Assembly: GCF_000364445.2 (NCBI RefSeq)
Contig: NZ_CP043538.1
Location: 4,297,447-4,361,446, forward strand
DNA from: Methylobacterium mesophilicum SR1.6/6
Lineage (GTDB): Bacteria; Pseudomonadota; Alphaproteobacteria; Rhizobiales; Beijerinckiaceae
Direction: 5' to 3'
DNA length: 64,000 bases
Below the pieces are notes generated by a model, which saw only the letters and a program-made list of their open reading frames with translations, did no database searches and was not told where the DNA came from. The position numbers were made by a program, and so were the translations under genes. Each line of letters begins with the position of its first letter. Within the stretch, counting starts at the first letter, position 1. This document shows, piece by piece, positions 30,125 through 39,615 of this stretch.

Positions 30125-30890
30125 ATGTCGTCCGAGATCGAAGCGGATCTGTCCGAGAAGCGCCTCGTCCGCGAGGCCGGTACCGCCGCGCGCATCGCGC
30201 AGGCGATCGAGGGGCCCCTCCAGGGGCTCGGCTTCCGGCTGGTCCGGGTGAAGATGTCCAACATCAACGGCTGCACCGTGCAGATCATGGCGGAGCGGCC
30301 GGACGGCACGTTCACGATCGACGATTGCGAGGCGGTGAGCCGCGCGATCTCGCCGATCCTCGATGTCGATGATCCGGTTGGCGGCGCCTACAACCTCGAA
30401 GTGTCCTCGGCCGGGGATCGACCGGCCGCTGGTGCGGGTCTCCGACTTCGCCCGCTGGGTCGGCTACGAGGCGAAGGTCGAGCTGAGCCCACCGCTCGAC
30501 GGGCGCAAGCGTTTCCGCGGAATCCTCGGCGCGCCGGATCTCGGCCGGCTGACCGTCCCGATCGACTTGCCCGACGTGAAGGAAGGGCTTCCGAGCCGCA
30601 TCGATCTGCCGCTCAAGGATGTCGCCGAGGCCCATCTCGTCCTCACCGACGACCTGATCCGCGAGTCGCTCCGCCGCGGCGGCCCGCCCGCTGGGGACGA
30701 GGCCGCCGCGGCTGAGGACGAGGATCCCGCCGAGGAGAGCGCGGCGCCGCCGGCGCGCAGCCCGTTCCGGCCGCAGGGACCGAAGAAGGCCAGCCCCGCC
30801 GCCAAGCCCCAGAAGCAGGCCCGGACCGGCCCCAGGAAGCCGGTCGTGACCAAGGCGTCGCGGCTCAAGGACCGCGATTCCCTGCACTGA
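30125..30890 (+). pseudogene. rimP: RimP, ribosome maturation factor, one-base frameshift
   Basis: RimP assists 30S subunit assembly. The 5' frame encodes the N-terminal domain to YNLEVSS (about residue 94). The 3' frame, shifted by one base, continues with [17 protein letters not shown] and runs to 30890 with an Ala/Pro/Lys-rich tail. The break falls at GGGG (30413-30416); removing one G restores the conserved SS-x-GIDRPL motif. First gene of the rimP-nusA-infB cluster. It is either a sequencing/assembly error or a genuine lesion. If real, the product loses its C-terminal SH3-like domain. Confidence 0.85.
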
Positions 30891-30954
30891 GACCCCAGCG
30901 TCGGCCGCCCGGTGGCCGCCCTGTAGATTTGATGGAAGAGAAGGACCGAAACCG

Positions 30955-32580
30955 ATGGCCGTCGTCAGCGCCAACAGGCTCGAACTCCTCCAGATCGCCG
31001 ATGCGGTCGCCCGCGAGAAGGTGATCGATCGCTCCATCGTGATCGACGCGATGGAGGAGGCGATCGCCAAGGCGGCCCGCTCCCGCTACGGCGCCGAGAC
31101 CGACGTTCACGCCGAGATCGACCCGAAGACCGGGGCGCTGCGCCTGTCGCGCCACCTTCTGGTCGTCGATCAGGTGGAGAACGACGCCCGCGAGATTACC
31201 CTGGATCAGGCTCGCCGCTACAACCCGGGCGCGCTGGTCGGCGACGTGATCTCCGACACCCTGCCCCCCTTCGATTTCGGCCGCGTCGCCGCGCAATCGG
31301 CCAAGCAGGTCATCGTCCAGAAGGTGCGCGACGCCGAGCGTGCCCGCCAGTTCGACGAGTACAAGGACCGCATCGGCGAGATCCTCAACGGCATCGTGAA
31401 GCGCGTCGAGTACGGCAACGTCATCGTCGATCTCGGCCGCGGCGAGGGCATCGTGCGCCGGGACGAGATGATCCCGCGCGAGACCTTCCGGCCGGGCGAC
31501 CGCATCCGTTCCTACCTGTTCGACGTGCGCTCGGAAGTGCGCGGGCCGCAGATTTTCCTGTCGCGCTCGCACCCGCAGTTCATGGCCAAGCTGTTCGGCC
31601 AGGAAGTGCCCGAGATCTACGACGGCATCGTCGAGGTGAAGGCGGTCGCCCGCGACCCGGGCTCCCGCGCCAAGATCGCGGTGATCTCCCGCGACGGCAG
31701 CATCGACCCGGTCGGCGCCTGCGTGGGCATGCGCGGCTCGCGCGTTCAGGCCGTGGTCGGCGAATTGCAGGGCGAGAAGATCGACATCATCCCGTGGTCC
31801 GAGGACGAGGCGACCTTCATCGTCAACGCCCTCCAGCCGGCCGAGGTGGTGAAGGTGGTGCTCGACGAGGAGGCCGACCGAATCGAGGTGGTGGTACCGG
31901 ACGACCAGCTGTCGCTGGCGATCGGCCGCCGCGGCCAGAACGTGCGCCTCGCCTCCCAGCTCACCGGCTGGGACATCGACATCCTCACCGAAGCCGAGGA
32001 ATCGGAGCGCCGCCAGAAGGAGTTCGCCGAGCGGACCCAGGTCTTCATGGAGGCGCTCGACGTCGACGAGACCGTCGGCCAGCTGCTCGCGGCGGAAGGC
32101 TTCCGCAACGTCGAGGAGATCGCCTACGTCGACCTGCAGGAGCTGTCCGGGATCCAGGGGCTCGACGAGGAGACCGGAGCCGAGATCCAGGCCCGCGCCC
32201 AGGATCACCTCGCCCGGATCGAGCAGGCGCACGACGCCCGCCGCACCGAGCTCGGCGTCGCCGACGAGCTGCGCGAGATCGAGGGCGTCACCACGCCCAT
32301 GATGGTGGCGCTCGGCGAGAACGACGTGAAGTCCGTCGAGGATCTGGCGGGCTGCGCCACCGACGACCTCGTCGGCTACACGGAGGGCCGCGGCCCCGAG
32401 GCCGTGCGCCATGCCGGCTATCTTGACGGGTTCGACCTGTCCCGTGCCGAGGCCGAGGCCCTGATCATGGCCGCGCGCCTCAAGGCCGGCTGGATCGAGG
32501 CGCTGCCGGAGCCGGAGGCCGAGGAGGGCGCCGAGGCGGCCGAGGGCGAGGAAGCCGCCCCGGCGCAGGCCGAGGCCTGA
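30955..32580 (+). CDS. nusA: Transcription termination/antitermination factor NusA
   Basis: 541 residues. Order: N-terminal RNAP-binding domain (from [17 protein letters not shown]), S1 domain ([19 protein letters not shown]), two KH domains ([15 protein letters not shown] and [13 protein letters not shown]), then C-terminal acidic repeats with helix-hairpin-helix-like character (ending in an Ala/Glu tail). It modulates pausing, termination and antitermination. Located between rimP and the YlxR-L7Ae gene, as is usual. AAGGA upstream of ATG 30955. Confidence 0.96.
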   Translation: MAVVSANRLELLQIADAVAREKVIDRSIVIDAMEEAIAKAARSRYGAETDVHAEIDPKTGALRLSRHLLVVDQVENDAREITLDQARRYNPGALVGDVISDTLPPFDFGRVAAQSAKQVIVQKVRDAERARQFDEYKDRIGEILNGIVKRVEYGNVIVDLGRGEGIVRRDEMIPRETFRPGDRIRSYLFDVRSEVRGPQIFLSRSHPQFMAKLFGQEVPEIYDGIVEVKAVARDPGSRAKIAVISRDGSIDPVGACVGMRGSRVQAVVGELQGEKIDIIPWSEDEATFIVNALQPAEVVKVVLDEEADRIEVVVPDDQLSLAIGRRGQNVRLASQLTGWDIDILTEAEESERRQKEFAERTQVFMEALDVDETVGQLLAAEGFRNVEEIAYVDLQELSGIQGLDEETGAEIQARAQDHLARIEQAHDARRTELGVADELREIEGVTTPMMVALGENDVKSVEDLAGCATDDLVGYTEGRGPEAVRHAGYLDGFDLSRAEAEALIMAARLKAGWIEALPEPEAEEGAEAAEGEEAAPAQAEA

Positions 32581-32605
32581 GGCGGCAGCCGGCGGCGGAG
32601 GCGCG

Positions 32606-33328
32606 ATGGTCGCGGTCGACACGACCCTGTCCGAGGACGGGCTGGTTGCCGGGGGGCTCGATGCCGGCCCCAGCCGCCGCGCGCCCGAGCGGACCTGCAT
32701 CGTCACGCGCGTCGCCCAGGCGCCGGACGGCATGATCCGGTTCGTGCGTGGGCCGGACGGCAGCGTCGTGCCCGACCTGCGCGCCAAGCTGCCGGGCCGC
32801 GGCGCCTGGGTCAGCGCCCGGCGGGACGCGGTTGCCGCCGCCGTGCGGAAGAACCTGTTCTCCCGGGCGTTCAAGGAGCCGGCCCCGGCCGCTCCCGACC
32901 TCCCGGACCGGATCGCCGCGGCCCTGCGGGCGGATCTCCGTCAGGCGATCGCGCTGGCCAACAAGGCCGGCTGCATCGTGGCGGGCTTCTCGAAGGTGGA
33001 GGCGGCCATTGGCGGCCAGCCCGGCGCCCTCGCGGTGATTCACGCCGCGGAGGCCAGCCCGGACGGGCGGCGGAAGATCGCGTCGGCCTTGCACCGGCGT
33101 CACGGTGAGGCCATGTCAAGGATACCGATCGTCGACGACCTGTCCGAAGACGAATTGGACATGGCCTTAGGTCGGGATCATGTGATACACGCTGCGCTCG
33201 TCGCAGGAGCCGGAGCTGCCGGCTGCCTGTCGCGTTGGCGTCGGCTACGCTCCTTCGAGGGCGCCGCCGCGGCGACCGGGGAGCCCGATCCAGCCCGAAT
33301 CGGCGGGATCGACGAAGCCTCACGTTGA
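32606..33328 (+). CDS. YlxR (DUF448)/L7Ae-type RNA-binding protein
   Basis: 240 residues. N-terminal YlxR domain (APERTCIVTRVAQAPDGMIR, LPGRGAWVSARRDAV), then an L7Ae-like region (LRQAIALANKAGCIVAGFSK), the fusion typical of alphaproteobacteria, and a disordered tail. YlxR/RnpM in other bacteria binds RNase P RNA or influences transcription; its role here is inferred from position between nusA and infB. Starts 25 bases after nusA, so co-transcribed. Confidence 0.85.
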   Translation: MVAVDTTLSEDGLVAGGLDAGPSRRAPERTCIVTRVAQAPDGMIRFVRGPDGSVVPDLRAKLPGRGAWVSARRDAVAAAVRKNLFSRAFKEPAPAAPDLPDRIAAALRADLRQAIALANKAGCIVAGFSKVEAAIGGQPGALAVIHAAEASPDGRRKIASALHRRHGEAMSRIPIVDDLSEDELDMALGRDHVIHAALVAGAGAAGCLSRWRRLRSFEGAAAATGEPDPARIGGIDEASR

Positions 33329-33404
33329 CGACGCAGGATAGTTTTGGCCGGCGCCACCGGGCGTCGGTTCACGGGACGATGGAAACCCTCAGGGTTCAGG
33401 CTGA

Positions 33405-36327
33405 ATGAGCGATACGAACAACCCGGGCGACAAGACTCTGAACAGGACTTCCCCGAAGCCGCTCTCCCTTAAGCGGCCGATCGAGGCGGGAACCGTGCGT
33501 CAGAGCTTCTCCCATGGCCGCTCCAAGCAGGTCGTGGTCGAGACGGTGAAGCGCCGTGTCATCGGCGCCGCGCCGGCCGCCCCCGCCCGTGAGCCGGCAC
33601 CCGCACCGCGCCCGGCTCCGGCCGCGCCCGCCGCGGCGGCGCTCGCCCGCCGCGGCGGCGCCACGCCCGGCCCAGCGGGCCGCCTCGGGCGTGGTCCTGC
33701 GGACGCTGAGCGAGCAGGAGAGCGCTGCCCGCGCCGCCGCCCTCGCCGACGCGCAGCGCCGGGAGGCCGAGGCCCGCCGCAAGGCCGAGGCCGACGCCGA
33801 GGCGCGCCGTCGGGAGGCCGAGAGCAGGCGCGCGCGAGCGCGAGGCCGCCGAGGCGCGCCGCCCGCGAGGAGGAGGAGCGCAAGGCCGCCGCGGCCGCCG
33901 CTGCAGCCGCCGCCGCCCGAGGCCGCGAAGACGGCCGAAGCTCCGGCCCCCGAGGCGCAGGCTGCTCCGGCGCCGGCCGCCCAGCCCGCCCCCGCCGCTC
34001 CGTCCCGTCCGGCCGCCGCGCCGGCGCCCACCCGCCCGGCGGCCGCTGCGCCCGCGCGGCCGGCCGAAGCTGCTCGCCCGGCTGCCGCCGCTGCCCGCCC
34101 TGCGGCCGCGCCGGCCGCTGCCGCGCCGCGCCCGCCGCTGACGCCGCGTCCTTCGACGGGCGAGCCGCGCAAGACCATCACCGCGGACACGCGCAAGCCC
34201 CGCGACCTCAACTTCATGGCCCGCCCGGCCGCGCCGCCGGAGCCGGAGAAGAGCGCGACGCCGGCCACCGCCGCCCGTCCCGCCGGGGCGGCCGCGACGG
34301 CGCGTCCCGCGGGCCGCGGCGCCCAGACCAACGACGACGAGTCGGAGACGAAGCGGGTGATCCGCCGTCCCGGCATGCCGCTCAAGATCATCACGCCGCC
34401 CAAGACGCCGAAGTCGCCCGGCGGCGACCGCAACCGCGGCCGTCTGACCATCGCCAACGCGACCTCCGGCGAGGAGGAGCGCACGCGCTCCGTGGCGTCG
34501 TTCCGCCGCCGCCAGCAGCGGATGAGCGGCCGCGGCCAGGTGGAGCAGAAGGAGAAGCTGTCCCGCGAGGTGACGATTCCCGAGACGATCACCATCCAGG
34601 AACTCGCCAACCGCATGTCGGAGCGGGCCGTGGACGTGATCCGTCTGCTGATGAAGCAGGGCCAGATCCACAAGATCACCGACGTGATCGACTCGGACAC
34701 CGCCCAGCTCATCGCCGAGGAACTCGGCCACACGGTCCGCCGCGTCGCCGAATCCGATGTCGAGGAGGGTCTCTCCTCCGACGAGCCGGATCTGGAGGAG
34801 GATCTCGATCCCCGTCCGCCCGTGGTCACCATCATGGGCCACGTCGACCACGGCAAGACGTCGCTGCTCGACGCGATCCGCAAGGCGAACGTGGTCGAGG
34901 GCGAGGCCGGCGGCATCACCCAGCACATCGGCGCCTATCAGGTCGCGGCCCCGTCCGGCGACATGATCACCTTCATCGACACGCCCGGCCACGCGGCGTT
35001 CACGTCGATGCGTGCCCGCGGCGCCAAGGTCACCGACATCGTGGTGATCGTGGTGGCGGCCGATGACGGCGTCATGCCCCAGACCATCGAGGCCATCCAG
35101 CATGCCAAGGCGGCTGGTGTCCCGATGATCATCGCGGTCAACAAGATCGACAAGCCGGATGCCAAGCCCGAGCGGGTCCGTACGGAACTGCTGCAGCACG
35201 ACATTCAGGTCGAGTCGATGGGCGGCGAGACCCTGGAGTTCGAAGTCTCGGCCAAGACCGGCGCCGGCCTCGCGGAGCTGCTGGACGGCATCCAGATCCA
35301 GGCCGAGATCATGAACCTGCGCGCCAACGAGAAGCGCGACGGTGAGGGCACGGTGATCGAGGCCCAGCTCGACCGCGGCCGCGGTCCCGTGGCCACGGTC
35401 CTTGTCCAGCGCGGCACCCTGTTCACCGGCGACATCGTCGTGGCGGGCGCGGAGTGGGGCCGCGTGCGCGCCCTGATCGACGATCTCGGCGAGAACGTGC
35501 AGTACGCGGGTCCTTCGGTCCCCGTGGAGGTGCTGGGCTTCAACGGCACGCCGGATGCCGGCGACCGCGTCATCGTGGTGCCCAACGAGGCCCGCGCCCG
35601 CGAGGTCACCGAATACCGCGCCCGCCAGAAGCGCGAGCGTCAGAACGCCCGCACCGGCGGCGCCAACCGCTCGCTGGTCGACATGATGCGCGACCTTAAG
35701 GAGGGCGCCGGCCGCAAGGAGCTGCCGGTCGTCATCAAGGGCGACGTGCAGGGCTCGGTCGAGGCGATCTCGGGCGCCTTGGAGAAGCTCGGCAACGACG
35801 AGGTCGCGGCCCGCATCCTCCTGTCGGGCGTCGGCGGCATCACCGAATCGGACATCACCCTGGCGCAGGCCTCGAAGGCGGTGGTCATCGGCTTCAACGT
35901 GCGCGCCCACAAGGAGGCCCGCGAGGCCGCCGAGCGGGCCGGCATCGAGATCCGGTACTACAACATCATCTACGACCTCGTGGACGACATCAAAGCCACG
36001 CTGTCGGGCATGCTGCCGCCGACCCTGCGGGAGGAGCGCCTCGGCGAGGCAACCATCCAGGAAGTCTTCGAGGTCTCGAAGGTCGGAAAGGTCGCCGGCT
36101 GCCGGGTCACCGACGGCATCGTGGAGCGCGGCGCCCATGTCCGCCTGATCCGCGACAGCGTGGTGATCCACGAGGGCAAGCTGAAGACGCTCAAGCGCTT
36201 CAAGGACGACGCGAAGGAAGTCACCTCCGGACAGGAGTGCGGCATGGCCTTCGAGAACTTCGAGAACATGCGCGCGGGCGACACGATCGAGTGCTACCGG
36301 GTCGAGGAGATCCGCCGCACGCTCTGA
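33405..36327 (+). CDS. infB: Translation initiation factor IF-2, frame-shifted N-terminal linker
   Basis: IF-2 delivers initiator tRNA to the 30S subunit. From about 34150 on everything is intact: the IF2_N-like part, the GTPase with GHVDHGKTS and [16 protein letters not shown], and domains II-IV ending at 36327. The 5' start at 33405 ([15 protein letters not shown]) is in another frame. The shift lies in an 18-base direct repeat with period 19 (33625-33642 and 33644-33661). Omitting one unit joins the frames as [16 protein letters not shown] further 80-base stretch (33836-33915) looks like three compensating shifts in the Ala/Glu linker. Error or real cannot be told here; IF-2 is essential. 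Confidence 0.88.
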
Positions 36328-36348
36328 CGGTCCGGATCCGTCCGGACA

Positions 36349-36388
36349 GGGCGGTCGCGGCATCCGCCGCGGCCGTCCTTTCTTTTTT
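36349..36388 (+). terminator. Rho-independent terminator after infB
   Basis: A 12-base GC-rich stem (36349-36360 with 36367-36378, with G-T pairs) with a six-base loop followed by a T-rich tail (tttctttttt, 36379-36388). It lies ~20 bases after the infB stop and before rbfA, suggesting that rbfA-truB is partly uncoupled from infB transcription. Confidence 0.75.
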
Positions 36389-36431
36389 CAGGACGTGAGC
36401 CGGCCGCCCACGCGGTTCGGCCCGAGACGCA

Positions 36432-36860
36432 ATGGCCCAGAAACCGACATCCACCGGCCCCTCGCAGCGTCAGCAGCGCGTGGCCGAACTCATCCGTCAC
36501 GCCCTGGCCGAGGTGCTGCAGCGCGGCGACATTCAGGATCCTGTGCTCGGCACGCATGTCGTGACCGTTCCGGAGGTGCGGATGTCGCCGGACCTGAAGC
36601 TCGCCACCGCCTACGTGATGCCCCTCGGCGGCCTCGACGAGGCGCCGGTGATCGCCGCCCTGGAGCGCCACCGGAAGGTGCTGCGCCAGGAGGTGGCGCG
36701 GCGGGTGAACCTGAAATTCGCGCCGGAGCTGCGATTCCGGCGCGATGAGACCTTCGACGAGGCGGCGCGGATCGACCGTCTGCTGCGCGACGAGCGCGTG
36801 CAGCGGGATCTCGATCACGGCCGGGACGCGGACGAACCGGAGACCGGATCGGGGCATTGA
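36432..36860 (+). CDS. rbfA: 30S ribosome-binding factor A
   Basis: A 142-residue RbfA, a KH-fold factor for late 16S rRNA/30S maturation. Family blocks: [19 protein letters not shown] near the N-terminus, [20 protein letters not shown], and [20 protein letters not shown] at the end. Slightly longer than the family, with a short charged tail. Between infB and truB, as usual. Its TGA ends at 36860, just before or overlapping truB depending on the start. Confidence 0.93.
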   Translation: MAQKPTSTGPSQRQQRVAELIRHALAEVLQRGDIQDPVLGTHVVTVPEVRMSPDLKLATAYVMPLGGLDEAPVIAALERHRKVLRQEVARRVNLKFAPELRFRRDETFDEAARIDRLLRDERVQRDLDHGRDADEPETGSGH

Positions 36861-36913
36861 TCCCGAACACCGAATGCAAGGGGACGGGGCTCAGCCCCGC
36901 GGGACACGAGGAT

Positions 36914-37942
36914 ATGACGGTTTCCATCGACGATCATTCGCACGGCGAGCGTCCTCCCGCGGTTCCGAGCGCCGAGCGTCGGGGCCCGGAGGGCCGCCGC
37001 CCGCAGCGCGGCCCGCGCCCGGACCGGCCCAAGCGCCGCGACGTCTCGGGCTGGGTGATCCTCGACAAGCATGTCGGCATGACCTCGACCCACGCTGTCG
37101 CCGTGGTGAAGCGCGCCTTCAACGCCAAGAAGGCCGGGCATGCCGGCACCCTCGATCCCCTCGCGTCCGGCATCCTGCCGATCGCGCTCGGTGAGGCGAC
37201 CAAGACCGTCCCCTTCGTCATGGACGGCCGCAAGGCCTACCGCTTCACCGTTCAGTGGGGCGTCGAGACCGATACCGACGATGCCGAGGGGCGCGCCGTC
37301 GCCACCAGCGATGCCCGCCCGGACCGCGCGGCGGTCGAGGCGGCGCTGCCGGCCTTCGTCGGGGCGATCGAGCAGGTGCCGCCGCGCTACTCCGCCATCA
37401 AGATCCAGGGCGAACGCGCCTACGACCTCGCCCGCGAGGGCGAGACCGTGGAGCTGGTCGCGCGGCCGGTGCAGATCGACCGACTCGCGGTGATGGAGCA
37501 TGACGGCGAGCGCACCGTGATCGAGGCCGAGTGCGGCAAGGGCACCTACGTCCGCGCGCTCGCCCGCGACCTCGGCCGTATGCTCGGCTGCTACGGCCAT
37601 GTCGCGGCCCTGCGTCGGACCCGTGTCGGTCCCTTCTCGGAGGCCGAGGCCTGTCCGGTCAGCGCCCTCACGGAAGGCAGCCCCGAGGCCGCGATGACCT
37701 ACCTGCGCCCGGTGGAGACGGCCCTTGACGCGATCCCGGAAGTCGCCGTTTCCCGCGATCTGGGCCTGCGCCTGATGCGCGGGCAGCCGGTCATCCTGCG
37801 GGGCCGCGACGCGCCTGTGGAGGGCAAGGCTTTCGCGACCTGCGCGGGCATCCTGGTGGCCGTCGGCGACGTGGAACGCGGCGAATTGGTGCCCCACCGT
37901 GTGTTCCATCTCGGCGGGACCGCTCCGAACCGCGGGGCGTGA
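36914..37942 (+). CDS. truB: tRNA pseudouridine-55 synthase
   Basis: A 342-residue TruB, converting U55 of tRNA to pseudouridine. The core contains SGWVILDKHVGMTSTHAV, AGHAGTLDPLASGILP with the catalytic Asp, ALGEATKTVPF and PPRYSAIKIQGERAYDLAR, then a C-terminal PUA-like region. ATG 36914 follows GAGGA; TTG 36857 would overlap rbfA and add a non-conserved leader. Last gene of the rimP-truB cluster. Confidence 0.92.
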   Translation: MTVSIDDHSHGERPPAVPSAERRGPEGRRPQRGPRPDRPKRRDVSGWVILDKHVGMTSTHAVAVVKRAFNAKKAGHAGTLDPLASGILPIALGEATKTVPFVMDGRKAYRFTVQWGVETDTDDAEGRAVATSDARPDRAAVEAALPAFVGAIEQVPPRYSAIKIQGERAYDLAREGETVELVARPVQIDRLAVMEHDGERTVIEAECGKGTYVRALARDLGRMLGCYGHVAALRRTRVGPFSEAEACPVSALTEGSPEAAMTYLRPVETALDAIPEVAVSRDLGLRLMRGQPVILRGRDAPVEGKAFATCAGILVAVGDVERGELVPHRVFHLGGTAPNRGA

Positions 37943-38144
37943 GGCCCGAGGCTTGGCGGATTCGAGCGCATCGCTCTCTCCCCCGCAGAGAAGCGAGGGG
38001 GACGCGTGGGGCTATGGTCCGCCAAGACCTTTGCGCCGCCCGACGAGTCCGAACTTGATGCGTGATCACGCCTGAGGCGCGTGCGCGCAGGTGGAACGAA
38101 CCTGAGCCGTAGGACTTTGGCCCCGCGGGCGATCCGGGGCGGCA

Positions 38145-39530
38145 ATGCGCGAACTCGACTACGATGTGGCGGTGATCGGCGCCGGCACGGCCGGTATCGC
38201 GGCATACCGTGCGGCCGCCGCGGCCGGCGCGCGGGCCGTGCTGATCGAGCGCGGCCCCGGCGGTACTACCTGCGCGCGGGTGGGCTGCATGCCGTCCAAG
38301 CTGCTGATCGCCGCCGGCTCGGCGGCCCACGCGGCGCGCAACACCGCGCTGTTCGGAATCCGGGTGTCGGACGTCGTGGTGGATGGCCCGGCCGTCCTGA
38401 AGCGCCTGCGCGCCGAGCGCGACCGGTTCGTCGGGAGCGTGTTCGAGGGCCTGGACGAACTCCCTGACGAGAGTCGGATCGCCGGAAGCGCCCGCTTCCA
38501 GGACACGCGGACGCTCATCATTGACGATCACACGCGCGTCCGCTTCCGGGCCGCCGTCATCGCCACGGGGTCGAGCCCGGTCGTGCCGGAGCCGCTGCGC
38601 GCGCTCGACGATCGTCTCCTGACCACCGACACCCTGTTCGAGATCCCCGATCTGCCGGACTCGCTCGCGGTCCTCGGCGCCGGAGCGGTCGGTATCGAGA
38701 TCGCGCAGGCCATGGCGCGGCTCGGCGTCGCCGTTACGGTGATCGATTCGGGCGAGACCGTTGCCGGTCTGTCCGAGCCCGCCCTTGCGCGCCAGGCGGC
38801 CGAGATCTTCGGCGCCGAGTTCGACCTCCAGCTCGGTGCTAAGGTTCAGGCTGCGGCCCCGGACGGTGACGGTGTGCGCCTCGATTGGACGGATCGCGCA
38901 GGGCGCGCACAGGTGACGCGCGCATCGCGCGTCCTCGCTGCGGCCGGCCGGTCCCCCAATCTCGCGGGCCTCGGACTCGAGGCGGCCGGCCTGCGCCCCG
39001 GAAAGGGCGGCGTGCCGGATTTCGATCGGTGCAGTCTGGTCTGCGCGGGCGGGCAGAACCTGATCGCCGGTGACGCGGACGCGTGGCGGCCGGTGCTGCA
39101 CGAAGCGAGCCGGCAGGGGGAGATCGCTGGGGCCAACGCGGCGGCCCTCGCGGCAGGGCGACCGGTCGCAAGTCCCGATCCTTGGCCGAGCTTCGCCATG
39201 GTCTTCACCCATCCGCAGGCCGCCGTGATCGGCGCGCCCTACGACCCGGATGCCGCGGACCGCGTGGTCGGAACGATGGACTTCTCAGACCAGGGGCGAG
39301 CCCGGGTCGAGGGGCTGAACCAGGGCGGCATCCGCATCTGGGCCGATCGCGGCGGCCGGTTGCTGGGCGGCGAAATGCTCGGACCGGCCGTGGAGCATCT
39401 TGCGCATTTGTTGATTTATGTTGTTGCCCAGGGCTTGTCGGTTCCGAGCCTGGAAGCGTGGCCGACTTATCATCCGACAATGGAAGAGGGGCTTATGAGC
39501 GCCCTGTCGGACGTCCAGCGAAAGATTTGA
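38145..39530 (+). CDS. Class I pyridine nucleotide-disulfide oxidoreductase (dihydrolipoyl dehydrogenase-like)
   Basis: 461 residues. FAD site DVAVIGAGTAGIAAYRAA; redox-active pair in CARVGC (Cys43 and Cys48); NAD site AVLGAGAVGIEIAQAMARL; C-terminal dimer-interface motif TYHPTMEEGL with the conserved His-Pro. It resembles dihydrolipoyl dehydrogenase, but no 2-oxoacid dehydrogenase genes are nearby, so its role is open (mercuric- or glutathione-reductase-like activity is possible). It precedes the phytochrome kinase gene by 85 bases on the same strand, so they could be co-transcribed. Confidence 0.85.
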   Translation: MRELDYDVAVIGAGTAGIAAYRAAAAAGARAVLIERGPGGTTCARVGCMPSKLLIAAGSAAHAARNTALFGIRVSDVVVDGPAVLKRLRAERDRFVGSVFEGLDELPDESRIAGSARFQDTRTLIIDDHTRVRFRAAVIATGSSPVVPEPLRALDDRLLTTDTLFEIPDLPDSLAVLGAGAVGIEIAQAMARLGVAVTVIDSGETVAGLSEPALARQAAEIFGAEFDLQLGAKVQAAAPDGDGVRLDWTDRAGRAQVTRASRVLAAAGRSPNLAGLGLEAAGLRPGKGGVPDFDRCSLVCAGGQNLIAGDADAWRPVLHEASRQGEIAGANAAALAAGRPVASPDPWPSFAMVFTHPQAAVIGAPYDPDAADRVVGTMDFSDQGRARVEGLNQGGIRIWADRGGRLLGGEMLGPAVEHLAHLLIYVVAQGLSVPSLEAWPTYHPTMEEGLMSALSDVQRKI

Positions 39531-39615
39531 ACGCGTTGATCTTGTCGCGACCACAATCATTGCGCTTGGTCGATCCGACCGCCATACCCGTCTGAATGAG
39601 CTGGTTCTATTTCTG

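Noticed and set aside
30865..32874. A 669-codon minus-strand frame opposite nusA
   Set aside because: NusA on the plus strand is intact with S1 and KH motifs; the antisense frame is compositional.
33559..36363. A 934-codon minus-strand frame opposite infB
   Set aside because: Antisense shadow of the IF-2 G domain; no ribosome-binding site or family.
37977..38010. Palindromic repeat (ctctcccccgcagagaagcg) after truB
   Set aside because: Resembles common intergenic low-complexity G/C runs, but too short and imperfect to claim a repeat family.
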